From: Phoenix dactylifera
Lineage: Eukaryota > Streptophyta > Magnoliopsida > Arecales > Arecaceae
DNA: 64,000 nt
Direction of reading: 5' to 3'
Assembly: GCF_009389715.1 (NCBI RefSeq)
Contig: NC_052400.1
Coordinates: 20,863,674 to 20,927,673, forward strand
In this document: positions 47,851-60,049 of the stretch, in pieces
How positions within the stretch are numbered: position 1 is the stretch's first letter
Layout: the number at the start of each line of letters is the position of its first letter
The notes under the pieces: model-generated
Told to the model about the DNA's origin: nothing
Seen by the model: the letters and a program-made list of their open reading frames with translations, nothing else
Databases searched by the model: none
Position numbers and translations under genes: made by a program

Positions 47851-49967
47851 TGGTGGCAGCTCCACTATTAATCTACATCCCCCACCCCAAAGGAAAAAAA
47901 AAATGATGCTTTAATTGATAAAAATCAGTTCGAGGAGATAAGTTCAATTGATAATGTAAAATCAGAACCCCCTCCAATTGGAGGATAAGTTCAACAGCTA
48001 GACTATAGTCCAGTTCTTAATTTTATATATCTCCATTGCAAGATTTGCCCAAAAGAAAATAATAATCATGTAACGATTGCCTCATATGTGTCCATATCCT
48101 TGCCATCCAGACTATCCTGTCAGGAGTCATGAATAATGTGGATCACAATGCTAGATTGTCGTAGGTAGTGACAAAACAAGGACATTAGACTTGCTGTCTT
48201 AAGCAAGGAATATGATCTTCAGAGACCAATGCAAGCAATTGAAAAAGGTTAGCAAAACTTGTTGGCCTCTCATACTTTTAGCCCTCAGATGTTGATGAAG
48301 TTCGCTGCCCTAAAATTTCGACATGGCGTCTCAGTGCTACGTGCATAAGGGTGATCCAGAAGACCTGGCCTAAGCTAGATGCCAATCAGTAATAAGACTT
48401 AACACTAGCAAGTAGCTAGCTACTCTTTCTGCAATAGCGAAATGGCTCCGATCCCTGCTATTTGTGGTGCTCAGACCTCCACATGCTCACTTGATCATGA
48501 AACCCAATCAAGCAGTGTCCTCCTTGCCTTGCCAAAAGCTCTCTTTGTAAGATAACTGGAAGTACACGGCAAAGGCTGTTGGCTGGGTGAACCTTGATGA
48601 AATTCTCGTGTTAAATTTCGAAAGCCTCGTGTTATTCTTAGTACCAAGCACTTGGCATCTAGTTTCAGAACCGACACTTGAGCTCTTCGTTCCATTGGCC
48701 GGAAAGAGCAGAATGTTATCCATCGAGAAGTCGATAGAGACAGAAGGCCTCCGTGACAGTGTCCTACTGTTGGATATGCGTATCTCATGCTAAGCCAATT
48801 GAAACTTGTTTGACATTATTGATTATGGGAGATGAACCTTACATCGTTTGGACTGATGGAATATTTGGTTGTCTAATATGAAGATTTATCCAAACTTGGA
48901 GCAACCATCTGTAAATTTTTTACTCACTATAGAGTATGTCACAAGTTCCTTGGATGGACTGTTAATTCTCCTGTTCCAAAGTTAAGCAATTTCGATAAAA
49001 TGCTGTTCGCACATCGAAAGAAGAAGTAAAAGAAGTAATTGCTAGTGTTGAACTCAAACTCAAGGTTTCTTCTACCAAATGCAAAATTTATATTGGAAAC
49101 ACGAGAGGCGCATCATGGATATTTGCTTCTAGATGCAGGTTTCTTTAGCATTTCAAATCCCATCTAAGAATCTCATGACTGCAGTATCAGATAGAGAGAC
49201 ATCATTTTCTCAACCAAATATCAATCAAGACTTACAAACAAGATCAATGTTCGGCTTAAAAAAACTATTATTGTCTTCATGTTTGACTGAACTCCCAGTG
49301 TACTACCATCCTCATTTTCTGACCCAATTTTTGATAATGATAATTACCAAGCAGTAATACGCAACCAGATCGGCTAAATTAAGGGTACAGAATTTGCTGA
49401 TTGAAATCATCTTCGTAATGGTTATTTGCATGCTTAAGTGGACACATATATAACAAGTCACGACTTTAATAAAGAAATAATAAGGAAGACAAAATATTCT
49501 TAACAATTAGTAGCTAAATGATGTGTTGTTTTAACTTTGCGATATAATTAACTGCACTTTGTAAGTACAAAAGTATAAAAAAAATCTGCCATTGTTCGTT
49601 GTTAAGTTTGGGCCAGGTATGTACATGTTTTTTTTGAAGTATTGGACAGGTAATTTTAATCGGCCAGAATATTGTTCAAGTAAGGTCGTAATTTTAATTA
49701 GTCAGAATCATTTCAACATTTGCTTTCTTCATGTGTGTTTTGAAGTTTTAGTTCTGTCTCATCAATCTGGTTCGTGCAGGCTTGTTTTCAGTGCTTTTCC
49801 TTGCTGCTTTCTCTAATCTTCTTCTAATCGATTGTTTCCAAAACCTTGTATTGTTTTCAAAGTAAGAAGCCTATAAAACTACTGATTTTTAATTTGAAGT
49901 TACTTAGCATGTCTAGCATCATGAATATATAAACATGTACATGTGGATAAATATATAGGGCTAGACC
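47851..49967. other. Intergenic, no gene recognised
   Basis: Frames at 48495-48788 (-) and 48587-48793 (+) overlap each other and have no recognisable content. Nothing else is supported. Confidence 0.4.
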
Positions 49968-49968
49968 G

Positions 49969-50335
49969 GGCTCCACTCGAGCAAATCTTCACTCAAATTC
50001 GGTCAAATTTGGATGGGATGATGAGAGTCCCATATCGATAATCCGATCCATTGGATGTGATCTACTTTCTTTAGATTATTCACATACCAAAAATTATGTA
50101 ATTTGAAGGCTCCTAGCCTATGCATCAAGTGGTCCAAAAAATGAACAGTATAAATAATATTAAATTATATATATTTTTTATCATTTGATGCATAGGCTAG
50201 AGATCTGGTATGTAAATAATTTAAAAGTAGTAAATCATGTCCAACTATTTAGATCATCGATGTGGGACCTCCATTATCCAATGTATTGTAGAACGACAAA
50301 GCTATATGGAGTAGATCGATTGCGCTGGCCTAGGA
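49969..50335. mobile_element. Long-hairpin MITE, about 367 bp
   Basis: The two halves are inverted copies of each other around about 50150. Inner arms: CTAGCCTATGCATCAAGTG (50113-50131) against TTGATGCATAGGCTAGAG (50185-50202). Outer arms: GTCCCATATCGATAATC (near 50030) against GATCATCGATGTGGGAC (near 50255-50271). Ends CTAGACCGGGC and GCGCTGGCCTAG also pair. No coding content and no clear target duplication. The transcript would fold into one long stem. Confidence 0.65.
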
Positions 50336-52742
50336 TTCAGGGCAAACACCAAACACAAAAAAAATATTTATAGAGAATTATGAGAAGAAAATAATAGTAA
50401 AAAAATTGGAAGAGAAGATTAATTTATTCAAAAAAAAACCAAAATAAAGTGTTTGACTTCCTATCCCAAAAAAGCCTCAAGCAGACATTTTTTCTTGCCA
50501 AAAAAAAAATCTCACCAACTCTTAATGTAAAGCTGTTCCGTTATTTATAAACATGTAATCTCTTTGCCAAGACAACTTTTCATAATTACTAAAGGACAAA
50601 GTATCAACATCACACTCCAACTAAAATTCAAACTCAAGCCTAAGGTTAAACCTGATTATAATAGGTCATTACTAAAAGACAAACTATTCCAACTATTGCA
50701 CCAAATCTTGCTTTACCTAATCTACCAGCAAGATAATAGCTTTGCCCTCATTTATGAATGCGGTCTTAAATTTCAGCAGAAGATTGACTTACAGAGGGAC
50801 TTGTGCACATACATTCCCATATGAATGCAACTGTACGATGATTTCTGAGAAGAACTATGCAACATTCCTAAAGAAAGAGGAAAAAATAAACTTACATTCC
50901 CATCGATTCAGGTAAAGGTAACGATCGTGATAACAAAGATAGATCTAGCAACCAGTTTTAGGCTTCGGCTACAATTCTATTGGAGAAAAAGATGGGGCAA
51001 CTGCCAGTCAATCAACTATTTCACCGATCAAAATGAGACAGCCAGGGATCTAAATCAGACAAAGTTCAGGTCAAAAACAAGAAACCTATCACTTTAAAAA
51101 AAATAACAAGAAATATCACCATGTAGCATGTAGTCATGGACCTAAAATGTTAGATTTGGATAGACACTTTTTCCAGTTAATTAGACATCGATCATGGTCG
51201 AAAATAATTCAGACTTTGGTTCTTTAAATTTCATTAATTCAAGATTTAGATCCTTAACCATTTGGAGTTGGTTTATTTTGTCAACAACAGATATCTGCTC
51301 AACTCTTTTCGCATCTTCTTTCCCAATACTTCCACTTGGGGTTGTTTTTCATAGTTATAGTTCCAGAGATTAATGATAAAGGCAGAGCAGTACTATAGAA
51401 TATGGATATGAGAAACTCCAATCCCATGGAGAGACGCCCAAGTTTTTCCCTCCAAAACTCTCTGGAGGGGAAACCGTGCATGAAGGAGAGGGAGGCAGGT
51501 GGGGATGATAGCTAGCTAGGTTGAGGAGAGAGATGCTGTGTCTGTATCAGTACGTTGGTGGCTTCTGAACTCTTATACCGCCTTCAGAAGGTTATCAAGG
51601 AGTCTGCACAGGCTAACTGGAGTCTTCTGAGTTCATTCTACCTCTATCACTTCCCCTTGGGTCAAGTTGAGGAGTCCTCAAAATATTCTGGTGCGTTGTC
51701 TTGGTATTAGCAATTGAGTTATAGGTGTTTGGTTATGCTTGTTCCTCTATTTGCTGGTTTTCTTCTGCTCTTGCCAGCTAACTGAGGTTGTCTGAAAGCT
51801 GAGCTAAATTCTCTCTTTTTTTTTTCTTTTTTTTTTTTGAAAAGATCAAAATGGAGGAAGTAAGGAACTTCCCCCTATCTATTAAGATATAAGTAGTCTG
51901 AAATTATGTACAAGAGAATGCAGAAAAGAGGAGAAAGAAGAGAGCATATGGAGAAGAACAAAAACAGTCAGAAAACCGAGTTAGATTCTCACCTACTGTT
52001 CTATATCTGCCCCTTTCCGCTTTCCATATCGGATCATTTGTATATTCTTACTCTCTGCACATTCTTACCTCTCAAACTTCTTTATACACTGTTTTTGCTA
52101 ACAAATTCTGGTGGTGGCTGAAACCCCATTAGTCTCCATTTTCTTCCGGAAAAAAAAGAAAGAAAAAAGAAAATAACCCAGTAAGTAAATTATAGTTAAA
52201 ACAATCCTTTGATCCAGGTCATATGTTGGCAAGCAATCATAGAGATGCATGCTAACTTTTTGCCATCAGTGGCATCGTGCCTCGTTGGTTTTATATAAGA
52301 GTGGTACCATACATCACCCCATGCCTTATTTTACAGTAAAAAGTATGGTAAACTATAACCATGAAATGAAACACCTGGATCTCCAATGCCTCAAATGCCC
52401 TCATCGTTAGCTACTATGGAAAGCCATAACTTTTAAGGATGGTTAACAGCACGCAGATCTTTTTCTGAGAGAGAGAACAGCAACAGGCAAATGAAAAGTA
52501 AATAACAATACACGATAATGAATTAGCTTGAGGAGCTCCATAGATATTGAAGGACTGAAGAAGTAGACATCCAGTGCTGCCCAAGTTCTTAATAGCTCGT
52601 AAAGATAATTTTACTTTTCCATTAATTCACGGCCTTGCTACATCTTATATTCCTGCTCCACAAACATGCAGTCGCTGGTCGCACTAGAACAAGAAGAATT
52701 AATACTTGAGATGGAAAAAGAAAACAGAAAAGAAGCCAGTGC
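50336..52742. other. Intergenic, no gene recognised; GATA 3' flank at the end
   Basis: T-runs near 51810-51838 could mark the tail of a minus-strand retroelement insertion, but no body is recognisable. The final part is the 3' UTR of the GATA factor gene. Confidence 0.4.
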
Positions 52743-53826
52743 TCAACTGCAGATGCGGCCCCAAGATAGATCCATCAGCAAGAGTGCTGCGTCTCTCTCA
52801 TCCTGTGGGAAGACTCGATGGACAGCTGAACTCTTGCTTAAACTTATCATGACATCATCAAAACACTTCTTTTGAGTAGTAGTGGCGATGGCGTTCTTGC
52901 ACCGTTTCTTGAATGGTATCGTGCGATCAACATCAGATTTTTTCTCTTTCCGCATCTTGCCAGGTGCTTCGCTAGGGATTAACACACCACCTGCAGCAGC
53001 AGCAGCCATGGCTTGTCGAGCCTTCCTTTGCCTTATTCCACAGGCATTACAAAGAGACTGCAGCATGCAGTACAAGAACAATTGGAGATAAAGATAGATC
53101 GCTAGGTTGATCAACAGAACTAAAGATACAGGGAGAGAGAGAGAGACGTGGATACCTTAGGGCCACGAGGACCACTCCTCCACAAAGGGGTCTTTGTGGT
53201 ATTGCAGTCCGAGCACACTCTGATGATACCACTTGGGGAGTTGCTGCTGTTGTTGCGCATGCTTGTGCTACTGTCTTGGCCTCGATCTTGAAGTATTTGC
53301 ATGTTTCTCCTTGTTTTGCTCATGATGTCATGACCGGAATTCATCATCTTCCTCATAAATCGCATCTTGGAAGGCATCCACTTACCGGGGCCATGCAGAT
53401 CTTCCTGATTAACACATCGACCATGAGAAGCTTGCTCGACGGTATAGTTACTGTTGTTGTTGTCGTTGTTGTTGTAGTTGGTTGGAAATGAGACCAGGTG
53501 ATCACTTGATTTACTGATCAACAAATGATCCTCGGGCTACCAATGGAAAAGAAGATACAAAAATCATAGACTCATACAAACTTATCCCACTTTTTACAAG
53601 TTTATCAGATGGACCTAGATCACATGAATTATATTGAATATGAAATTAAATTCCTTACCTCTTGCTGCAGGAGGTGATTATCTCTGTCATTTGCTCCTTG
53701 TTCTTGTGAAGTATTGAAGAGAATGGAACATGAGCACGAAGGAGTATCACTTGCTAGAGTGAACGGAGGAAGGTGACTTTGATCTTCACCTCCCTCTGCT
53801 AGAGGGATAGGAGAAAATTGATTCAT
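52743..53826 (-). CDS. B-class GATA transcription factor with LLM domain (GNC/CGA1 type)
   Basis: Nuclear DNA-binding factor for GATA sites; GNC/CGA1-type members promote chloroplast development and greening and respond to light, nitrogen and cytokinin. Exons in reading order: 53659-53826, 53156-53536, 52743-53057; all GT-AG and in phase, 287 residues. One zinc finger of the plant type C-X2-C-X18-C-X2-C spans residues 164-189 (CSDCNTTKTPLWRSGPRGPK, then LCNACG), followed by IRQRKARQAM. The intron splits the finger after GPK, as in this class. KWMPSKMRFMRKMM upstream of the finger matches the conserved block of GNC/CGA1 proteins. The LLM domain is at 273-282 (AALLLMDLSW). A basic KKRCK stretch follows the finger. 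The chosen ATG is the first in frame and lies five bases after a long CT tract. Subgroup assignment is confident; orthology is not tested. Confidence 0.93.
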
Positions 53827-53829
53827 ATC

Positions 53830-53831
<2 letters not shown>

Positions 53832-53879
<48 letters not shown>
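53832..53879. repeat. (AG)24 microsatellite abutting the GATA start codon
   Basis: An uninterrupted AG run is read as CT on the coding strand and ends five bases before the ATG, so it lies in the 5' UTR. GA/CT repeats in plant leaders bind BBR/BPC GAGA factors; a role here is inference. Confidence 0.9.
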
Positions 53880-53884
<5 letters not shown>

Positions 53885-56800
53885 TAGGAACTAAGCTATA
53901 GATATGGGCAGGGAGGGGACGAGGAGACTAGATCTAGGATTCATCAATCAGTGGGAAGGGGTAATTAAATTCCCTTTTATGAGGAAAACAAAGAAGTGAA
54001 AGAACAATAAGAGAAGGGCCTTGGCAGGCATTCACGTGACTCGCTATTAGGTGAGAGAGACACCGCGGAGCACGGAAAGGATGGATAGAAGCAAAAATAT
54101 ATATTTTCAGCCTCACACTGCATTCCAAGGCACCAAATATGACATACTCGACCTCATTGAATAGAAAATTCCAACTTAAGGCATCTCTCTCTCCCTCTCG
54201 ATCTCCTCCTTCTCAGGTACTGCCAGAGGCCATTTGTTGTGAGAGCAGGCAAAGGGACAAGAATAGCCCCTTCACCCAACCTTTCTCAACCTTGTGTAGA
54301 TATTACCTTGGGCAGTTAAAAACAGGAGTGGTCTCAGATCTCTTGCCCCTCTCCCCACAAAAACAGTCTGCTCTGCTCATATGGGCAAGAAAAACCGCTG
54401 GCAGAGTGAGATCTCTTCCACGAAACCATATGCTTCCATCCACATAGGCCAAATTAAGCAAGTTGTAGCTCTCGTGATCCCATAGAGACCGTTGTAGACT
54501 ATTATTCAACTTATTCGACTGTTTTAAGAGTTACCGCTGGACAGCGGTTGTATCATTATTTCTTCCACAATTAGATGGTGCAATAGCTGCTTCAAGATCC
54601 ATGCATGCAAATGGAACGGATAAATGAAAGACTTCCAATGTCTTGAGATATATATACATATACAGGGCACGATCCAACTATCCGAGAGCGAAAGATCGAT
54701 ATATGCAAAACCCAAACCCGTTACCACTTCCAAACAAGCCGTTGCTGGCAAAATAGCTAATGCGACATGAAAGTACGTGACCGCCCTTGAGATATTACTT
54801 TAGAAGCAGCTAAACTGTAGGAGATAAATATCCGATAGATTAATCAAGTAGAGAGAGATAAAGCTTAGATATGCAAGCTTGAGTTGAAGTGGACTAATGA
54901 ACGTACATCTGCTTCAAGCTCGTCCAGCTTCTTATCGGATGGATGATCACTAGATAACGTCACCGTGAGGCGAGAGACGACGTTTAGTTTGTATGATCGC
55001 TAGTGTGGATACGTATTAGGTTTGCGCATCACTCCCGGGCTTGGAGGGAGAAGGAGAGGAGCGAAATAGCTCCGAGAACTCATTGTCAAATCTGCAAGGT
55101 GTAGGGCTCATTGATCGAGTATGACCAACGGAGTGTGGCTTTCAAAACGATGTCTGCAAATCGAAGGGTCATGGCTCGGAGGTACAAGACACGGACGTCC
55201 ATGCTACGTGGACCCAGCTGACTCCCTCTCTCTTTCTTTCTCTCTCTCTCACACACGTACACACGCACATACAAGGACACACAATATTATAGAATTTCAT
55301 TTTTTTTATTGAAATTATGTACGTATTCGATCGGAACCAGAGGTTGTCAGGATATCAGAGACGGTGGCTGATGATTTTGGGATGTTGATGCCGATCCCCT
55401 CCGTAAACCTGCAAAGCAACGGTCAAAAAATGAAAGTTCGCGGGATTGGCTGCGTGGAGCCCTCCGATACTGAGTCAGTAAAAATTTTATAAATCAAAAA
55501 TAAGAAATAAAAAATAGAAACTGAGATTCTAGAGATTCAGTCCTCTTTGGCCAACTTGATTTTTTTTTTTTTTGTTGATTTTTAGTGTTTTTTTTAGAGA
55601 ACCTCTCGAATCTAAATATGTTAAAATATGTTAAAATTGTATTTTAACAAACTTGAGGCCATGCCGCAACGGATTGCCGATGTGGCTTAAAAATTTTGAG
55701 AATGTACTGCAACAATCTGACACTTGGTAGAACCAGGCACGCCCTAGAGATGGTTAAAGCCGAGTTGCTTCTTCTATAGAGAAGTGCTACTCAGCACGGG
55801 TCAATGGTCATGGTTGTAAAATTGAGTCAGGAGGAAACTGGCCTTCAGGGTTGAACGTTTTTGCTTTGCTCGGCCTGCCCCTCTGCACCGGACCAAGGAG
55901 ACTAGATCGAGATGCTGCAGAGGAACCTTAGATGCATGGAGACAGTAGCATGGGCTATGCAACGAAGTTGTTATGCGTCATATCACTCTAATCTTTAATT
56001 GTCATAACATAGACAAGCAGTTATTGGGTAGGTGCACGGTCCCTATCTTTTCTTTTTTTTTTTAGCATAAACAAAATTTTTTCTATGGCCTGGAGGAGAA
56101 TGTGTTTGTAAGGTAAACGATAGATCTCCCGCGCGAAGTTATTGATTAGAGTAACGAAGGAGAAAGAAAACTAAAGAGAAACAGAAGAGAGGAAAAGAGA
56201 GCAAGGTTCATTTGATCTTGCAACTGGAAACGACTCAGATTTTCTTTAACTCTCCTAAAGTGCAGCTTCACTCGTCTATGATCCTGCATTCTCTAAAACA
56301 AGGTTATCAAAGACTCCAGAACCCTCTTAATCTTACAAATAAAGTCCATAATGCCTGTGTGGTATTCCTAATGATTCTCTGATTCCTCTCTATACGGACT
56401 TGCCGGCACATTGCAGCAGCGGTTGTCCATCCTTTTCTCCAACTCATCCATACACACACTTTGGACTCCAGCTGCCAAACAAAGCCGCTAGGTGCGAAGG
56501 TTTTCTGCAAATATTAATTATGTGCCAGAAATGCTTGCAAATGCTAGTAACCAAGGTATTTAGTTGGAAAGAGTTGGACTCTGGAATGGAAATAGAAATA
56601 AACGACTTCTATTCTAGCCGTTTTATTTGGGGATTTTCATTCCCATTCTGATTCCGGGGGAGAATGAGAATGCTCCAATTCTCCCAAACCTAATCCTTAC
56701 TCTCTCTTAGTATTCAAATCCTACCTTGATTCTGATTTCGATTCCGATCACAAACCAAATGCGTCGGAGGATATGACCATTCCGATTCTCATTCTAATTT

Positions 56801-57256
56801 TGACTCCAGTCGCGAACCAAACGTGTCCTCAATTCCTCTTTAACAAGTTATCGGTTGTGAAAATATTGACCAATATCCACAGAAGCTTTAGAAGAGAATG
56901 CCCTAGTTCGGTTCCATCTTCACTAAATATATCAAAGTCATTAGGGTGACATGTTGAAGTATTTGCTTCAACTTAGTAGCCTCTTCTTGTTCCTTCTCTA
57001 TCAGCATGTACATGAACTTTGGCCAAATAGTTGGCCTTCCATTTACTATACTCACATGGTCTTAGACCAAGCTTCTCTATCAGCATGTACATGAGCTTAC
57101 TAATTAAACCAGCCTTCCTCTCACAAACAAAAACTTCGCTATCCAACCAACTATTTTTTTTTTCAAATTGTCAATTAGAACCACCGAGTCCTCCCTTCTC
57201 AACTTTGAATGATGCAGCGGCTAGCCCAAATACTTGGAATGTATGAATACTCCTTG
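53880..57256. other. GATA promoter side and intergenic DNA
   Basis: No gene is supported. (CT)n and (CA)n runs lie at about 55222-55282. Short frames at 54139-54447, 56307-56510 and 57031-57246 have no recognisable content. A MITE-like block is listed separately at 56545-56832. Confidence 0.4.
56545..56832. mobile_element. Probable MITE related to the copy at 19322-19545
   Basis: The right part (AACCAAATGCGTCGGAGGAT, ATGACCATTCCGATTCTCAT, ending GCGAACCAAACGTGTCCTC) parallels the right half of the element at 19322 in the same orientation. The left end (near TATTTAGTTGGAA) is poorly conserved and no target duplication is seen, so the boundaries are approximate. Confidence 0.45.
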
Positions 57257-57261
57257 ACAAC

Positions 57262-58302
57262 TGCAAGAACCTATATAGGCATGTGTTTAGTCTCGTATCG
57301 CTTATTCGCTGGGGAGATTTTAGGTACTTATATAGGATTAAGAAATCTGAGTAATGTGCCTTGTGTGTATTGTGAATTTGTAAAATAAATTGAATAATAA
57401 ATAGATAAATAAATAAAACTGACCTCAAATAAAGATTTATCACAACTATGTAAGATCAATGCTAGTGTTTAACACTATATCCTTAAGACAGATTTCGCCC
57501 TCCACACAGGTGCCTCGGATCTTTTGAGTATCTGCCTGTCAGGATACAATGATCTTCACAAACAAAAGGAGCACACCAATTTGTTTGTACGGCGAACCAA
57601 AAAACTAAGTTTTTGTTCTCTCTTTGAATGAATTCACTAATGCTCTCTAAGAACTCTAGAATGAGAGAACTAGATGAATTGAAAAGATTCGGTATATAAA
57701 ATGGTTGGAGGAATGCTCTATTTATAGAGTTCACGTTGACTTTTCAGAACAGACACCAAGTAAAGAGACATGTCTTTTCTATTCAAATGAATAGACATAT
57801 TCCTATGAATAGTTTTGCTAACAGTCATGTCTTTTAAATGAAAAATTGCATCCATATAAAGATGCATCCATATAAATGAATAGATGTATTTCTTTTGATG
57901 CAACTCTTTTGAAGAAACATATCTCTTCTAAGAAGCAACATTTCAAGTGGGTCACTTTGCAGCCTATTTTCTCATTCATCTATTATTGTCTAACAAATAA
58001 TACCTTATGGCTAGCCTTTTTATATGAGATCCTATATTGTGGACTAGGAGACACTACAACGCGAGCCCATTTGAGTTGATCATGAGCTGATCGAATGTTT
58101 ATGATTGAATTTGAATGAATTTAGATCTTTAGTCCGGCGAGGATGCCAGAGCTTAAATGAGGGAGTATGCAAGAACCTGTACGGGTGTGTTTAGTCCCAC
58201 ATCGCTTATTCATTGTAGAGATTTTGGATGCTTATATAGCACTAAGAAATTTGAATGATACCTTCTACCTATCCTTTTTGGGTGAGGTCCTAAGTTGTTA
58301 CA
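57262..58302 (+). mobile_element. TRIM-type small LTR element with ACAAC target duplication
   Basis: The right LTR is 58168-58302 (135 bp), starting TGCAAGAACCTGTACGGG and ending TTGTTACA, with TTTAGTCCCACATCGCTTAT inside. The left LTR starts TGCAAGAACC at 57262 and ends near 58040, but is split by a solo LTR (57357-57995). Between the LTRs is only about 127 bp, ending in a purine-rich AAATGAGGGAG, as a polypurine tract should. ACAAC flanks the whole element exactly (57257-57261 and 58303-58307). Without the insert it is about 400 bp. It has no coding capacity and would rely on enzymes supplied in trans. Confidence 0.75.
57357..57995 (-). mobile_element. Solo LTR nested in the left LTR of the TRIM element
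   Basis: It is recognised because the TRIM left LTR stops near 57356 and resumes near 57996. On the minus strand it starts TGTTAGACAATAATAG at 57995 and ends AAGGCA at 57357. A TATA box CTATAAATAG lies at 57718-57727 on that strand. No internal region and no clean target duplication are seen. Probably of copia or similar LTR type; family not assigned. It is younger than the TRIM element it interrupts. Confidence 0.55.
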
Positions 58303-59268
58303 ACAACCTCCTAATTAGACCCAAATTATGATAACGAGTACTTGGTTAGGTTAATTCTCAGTCCTGACATCAACTCAAACCCTAGTTGCATGACCTTGAG
58401 ATCCTTAATACTATTCGCATCATCCCTAGAGAGACACAAAGTATCATTTGGAAACTGAATCAGCAGAGCTTCATACCACATCCTGTGACTCCCAGGGACT
58501 CCATTAATCATAATTATAATTATAGTAGATCTCCAACATGAATCAACCCAGCTAATCCATCTCCGAACTCTCTATGCTTTAGCAAGTCTATAAGAAATTC
58601 CCGTCCAACCATATCATAGGCTTTAGGTTGCACACCAGAGCTTCCTCAGATTTCTTGCGGCAATATCGAATGGTCCATGTCATGGGCCCAAATGAGAGCA
58701 TCCAAAATAGTTAAATAGGAGTACCAGCTAAGGAAGCTGAATGGTCCACCAGTTCCCATGACACCTTTTTCAATCTATTAGCCTGTACTTTAGTTAGGAT
58801 TTTGAAGATATTGTTCAGTAGAAGCTGATTGATTTTTGCTATAATTATTACTTGAGATGGATAGAGTGAATGTTTACTTTTTTTTTTTTATTTGTTAAAT
58901 ATCGAAGCAAGAGTTTCTTTTTAGAAACTATGCGACGGGATTCAATAATAATCAAACATTAACATAACAGCAAACGGCCTTCCTTGCTGATGGATAACAA
59001 CGGGTGCAAACAAACACTGGTTATTCAAATCAATATAGTTATCCATAATATGGAAGCATTTCCCCCTATGACATTAATAATTCCATCCCTCATGCAAATG
59101 GATAAAGCTAACGAAAAGCTTAAAGATACAATCGGACAAGATCTAAAATCATGTCGGATAGAACTTGAGTATGTTATATTAGATATTAAATAGATAAATA
59201 TACAAATAGGTGTATTATCTGTTGAGTCTTAGAAAAGAGTCTAAGAACATGATTTTTGATTGTACTTT

Positions 59269-59270
<2 letters not shown>
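58303..59270. other. Intergenic, no gene recognised
   Basis: Minus-strand sequence at 58326-58511 encodes a short frame with phrases such as MLGFELMSGLRIN-like text (FELMSGLRINL), which recalls plant LINE reverse transcriptase; it is too short to call with confidence. Confidence 0.35.

Positions 59271-59271
<1 letters not shown>

Positions 59272-59348
<77 letters not shown>
59272..59348. repeat. (CT)n(TA)n compound microsatellite
   Basis: A run of about 27 CT units passes directly into about 12 TA units. Confidence 0.9.
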
Positions 59349-59349
<1 letters not shown>

Positions 59350-59470
59350 GTTTATAAAAATTAAATTTGATAGTATAGAATTAGATTTAGTCTAATTGTA
59401 TAGGAATTCGAATGCTTTAACTTCATTTAGAAAGTTATTTTCTTCACAAAAATCGGTTTTTTAAGAAAGT

Positions 59471-59850
59471 CGTATTGCACTAAAAATTATGCAAATAGAA
59501 TTCTGCAACTTTAAAAACTGTACAGAAATTTTTCTGCAACTTTAAAAATTGTACAAAAAATTTTCTGCATATTTAAAATTTTTGCAGATTTTTTTGTATC
59601 TTTGAAAACAGTGCAGAAATATTCTGCAGATTCAAAATCTGTATATAAAATTACTGCAATTTTAAAATTCGTGCAGATTTTCTACAGCTTTAAATTCTAT
59701 GCAAACTATTTTCTGCAATCCCTAATTTCTATATAGAATTTTTTGTAACATTAAAATCTATGTAGGAAACTCTTGCATCTTTAAAAACTGCGCATATTAT
59801 TAGTTATTTTCAAAATATATATTACTGCTGCTTTGAAACATATGCAAAAA
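59471..59850. repeat. Degenerate ~30-bp tandem array with CTGCA...TGCAG units
   Basis: About a dozen units of roughly 30 bp run head to tail, each close to CTGCAACTTTAAAAACTG followed by TGCAGAAATTTT. The best units are the first two after 59502. Most units pair CTGCA near the start with TGCA(G) about 15 bases later, an inverted motif. The array lies just before the gag-like part of the copia element and may be its leader, or an unrelated minisatellite. Confidence 0.65.
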
Positions 59851-60049
59851 TTACAAAGTTACTTTACTTGTTATATTTGTTAGTGTATTAATTTAATCTT
59901 ATTGTTATTATAGCTCCATATTGCATTTATTTCAAAGCCTAGAATTATTATGGAAAGTCATTAATTAATTATTAAAACATATAGGACTAAACCCCTTGAA
60001 CTTATGTTTGTAGAACTAATTAAGCAAACAAAACTTCATAAATAGCTTC

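Noticed and set aside
48495-48793. Overlapping frames on both strands
   Set aside because: Neither has a recognisable family or splice sites, so chance is the simpler reading.
51810-52135. T-run followed by sequence resembling a retroelement insertion
   Set aside because: No element body or target duplication is visible.
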